Below are positions 6,777 through 7,915 of a stretch of 7,915 bases of DNA, in pieces. The stretch is from the NCBI GenBank assembly GCA_012512605.1, contig JAAZDX010000128.1:1-7915 (forward strand), given 5' to 3'. This DNA comes from Bacillota bacterium (GTDB lineage Bacteria; Bacillota; UBA4882; UBA10575). The notes beneath the pieces are model-generated. The model saw nothing but the letters and a program-made list of their open reading frames with translations. It had not been told where the DNA came from and did no database searches. Position 1 is the stretch's first letter. Each line of letters begins with the position of its first letter. The position numbers and the translations under genes were made by a program.

Positions 6777-7915
6777 ATGGCGGCTGCAGTGAACTGGCGC
6801 AAACTGAACCGCGAAGAGAGACAACTTGAACTTCCGCTCCTCCCACTCCGGGGAGGTATTGTCTTCCCCTACTTGATCATCCATTTGGATGTCGGCCGGG
6901 AAAAGTCGATTAGCGCCTTGGAAGAAGCAATGGTCAATAACCGCTTGATTGTGCTTGCCGCTCAACATCAGGCCAAGACCAATGAGCCGGAACCCAAGGA
7001 TATCTACAAATTAGGAACCTTAGCGGAAGTGAAACAGTTGTTGAAATTGCCCGACGGCACCCTCCGGGTTTTGGTGGAAGGTCTCAGCCGTGTTCAGGTG
7101 AGGAGTTTCGTGCAAAAGAACCCCCACTATCGGGTCCTTGTGGAAAAAGTAGAAGAGGACATAGTGAAGACTCCGGAGCTGGCAGCGCTGATGCGGACGA
7201 CCTGCTTCCAGTTTGAACAGTATATTAAGAATAGCAAACGGATTCAACCGGAGGTTTTAGCCTCGGTCTCCAGCATTGAGGAACCGGGCCGACTGGCTGA
7301 TGTGATTGCTTCCCACCTTAATCTGAAGGTTCACGATAAACAAGCCTTACTGGAAGCGATCTCCCCCCGCGAACGCCTGGAGAAACTCTACGCAATTTTG
7401 ATTAACGAGTTGGAGATTATTGAGATGGAGCGTAAAATCCATCTGCGGGTCCGTAAGCAGATGGAAAAGACGCAAAAAGAATACTATTTACGGGAACAGA
7501 TGAAGGCGATCCAGAAAGAACTGGGCGAGAAGGATGAACGAATGGCGGAGGCCGACGAGTTACGGGCTCAGGTTGAAGAACAGGAACTCCCGGAGGAAGT
7601 GCGGGAGCGGGCCCTTAAGGAGATCGACCGTTTGGAGAAGATGCCGCCGATGGTGGCCGAAGCAGCGGTGGTCCGGAACTACCTGGATTGGCTGTTGGCC
7701 CTGCCCTGGAATATCTATACAGAAGACCATCTCGATCTAGACCGGGCGGAGCAGATCCTCAATGAAGACCATTACGGTCTGGATAAAGTGAAAGAACGGA
7801 TCCTAGAGTTTCTAGCCGTTCGGAAATTGACCCAAAATTTAAAGGGACCCATCCTTTGTCTGGTTGGTCCGCCGGGGGTTGGCAAGACCTCCCTGGCCCG
7901 TTCGGTGGCGCGGGC
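6777..7915 (+). CDS. lon: ATP-dependent protease LonA, N-terminal part (continues past right edge)
   Basis: The N-terminal 379 codons of a LonA (endopeptidase La) protease, an AAA+ Ser-Lys protease that degrades misfolded and regulatory proteins in the cytoplasm. Translated from the DNA, it begins MAAAVNWRKLNREERQ and enters the LON substrate-binding domain at LPLLPLRGGIVFPYLIIHLD (about residues 20-39). A helical and coiled-coil region follows, with the hallmark QMEKTQKEYYLREQMKAIQK and later LDWLLALPWN. The AAA+ domain starts with HYGLDKVKERILEFLAVRKL, and the Walker A motif GPPGVGKT is at residues 364-371, close to its place in E. coli Lon (Lys362). Walker B and the Ser-Lys catalytic dyad lie beyond the window. 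GGAGGTG sits 7 nt before the ATG. No frameshift is visible. No CtsR or HrcA site is seen upstream. Confidence 0.97.
   Translation, partial: MAAAVNWRKLNREERQLELPLLPLRGGIVFPYLIIHLDVGREKSISALEEAMVNNRLIVLAAQHQAKTNEPEPKDIYKLGTLAEVKQLLKLPDGTLRVLVEGLSRVQVRSFVQKNPHYRVLVEKVEEDIVKTPELAALMRTTCFQFEQYIKNSKRIQPEVLASVSSIEEPGRLADVIASHLNLKVHDKQALLEAISPRERLEKLYAILINELEIIEMERKIHLRVRKQMEKTQKEYYLREQMKAIQKELGEKDERMAEADELRAQVEEQELPEEVRERALKEIDRLEKMPPMVAEAAVVRNYLDWLLALPWNIYTEDHLDLDRAEQILNEDHYGLDKVKERILEFLAVRKLTQNLKGPILCLVGPPGVGKTSLARSVAR

Noticed and set aside
1..7915. Defence island, prophage, insertion sequence or CRISPR array
   Set aside because: No transposase, integrase, terminal repeats, spaced direct repeats or defence-family proteins; all genes belong to recognisable chromosomal families.

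Overview
The window most resembles a stretch of Firmicutes chromosome. It has moderate GC (about half by eye), strong GGAGG-type Shine-Dalgarno sites before nearly every gene, and Clostridia-like gene content: a GH57 branching enzyme paired with a DUF4912 protein, a UPF0182 membrane protein and LonA. A thermophilic or anaerobic clostridial-type lineage fits, but genus cannot be set from the sequence alone. I see no mobile elements, CRISPR arrays, tRNA or rRNA genes, and the region reads as housekeeping or core chromosome.

Layout from left to right: (1) A minus-strand pair, the DUF4912/Rho_N protein (982-2001) followed 44 nt downstream by the GH57 (DUF1957) 1,4-alpha-glucan branching enzyme (2-937), which runs off the left edge. 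(2) A 180-nt divergent intergenic region. (3) A plus-strand pair, a secreted FG-GAP/VCBS repeat protein (2182-3165) and a small TIGR00725/LOG-like Rossmann protein (3253-3753). (4) A convergent junction with a strong intrinsic terminator (3794-3830) that overlaps the last codons of the opposing gene. (5) A large UPF0182 seven-pass membrane protein on the minus strand (3804-6500). (6) A 276-nt divergent intergenic region. (7) The N-terminal 379 codons of ATP-dependent protease LonA on the plus strand (6777 to the right edge).

The only clear functional unit is the DUF4912-GH57 pair, probably concerned with alpha-glucan (glycogen-like) synthesis or remodelling. The FG-GAP and TIGR00725 genes may be co-transcribed, since no terminator is visible between them, but nothing indicates a shared function. 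UPF0182 and lon are divergent neighbours with no evident functional link. I found no convincing new biological system. The more interesting details are a terminator that doubles as coding sequence, a regular six-unit propeller-like repeat in the secreted protein, four tandem TTG codons at the GH57 start, and the Rho_N plus Ig-like architecture of the GH57 partner.
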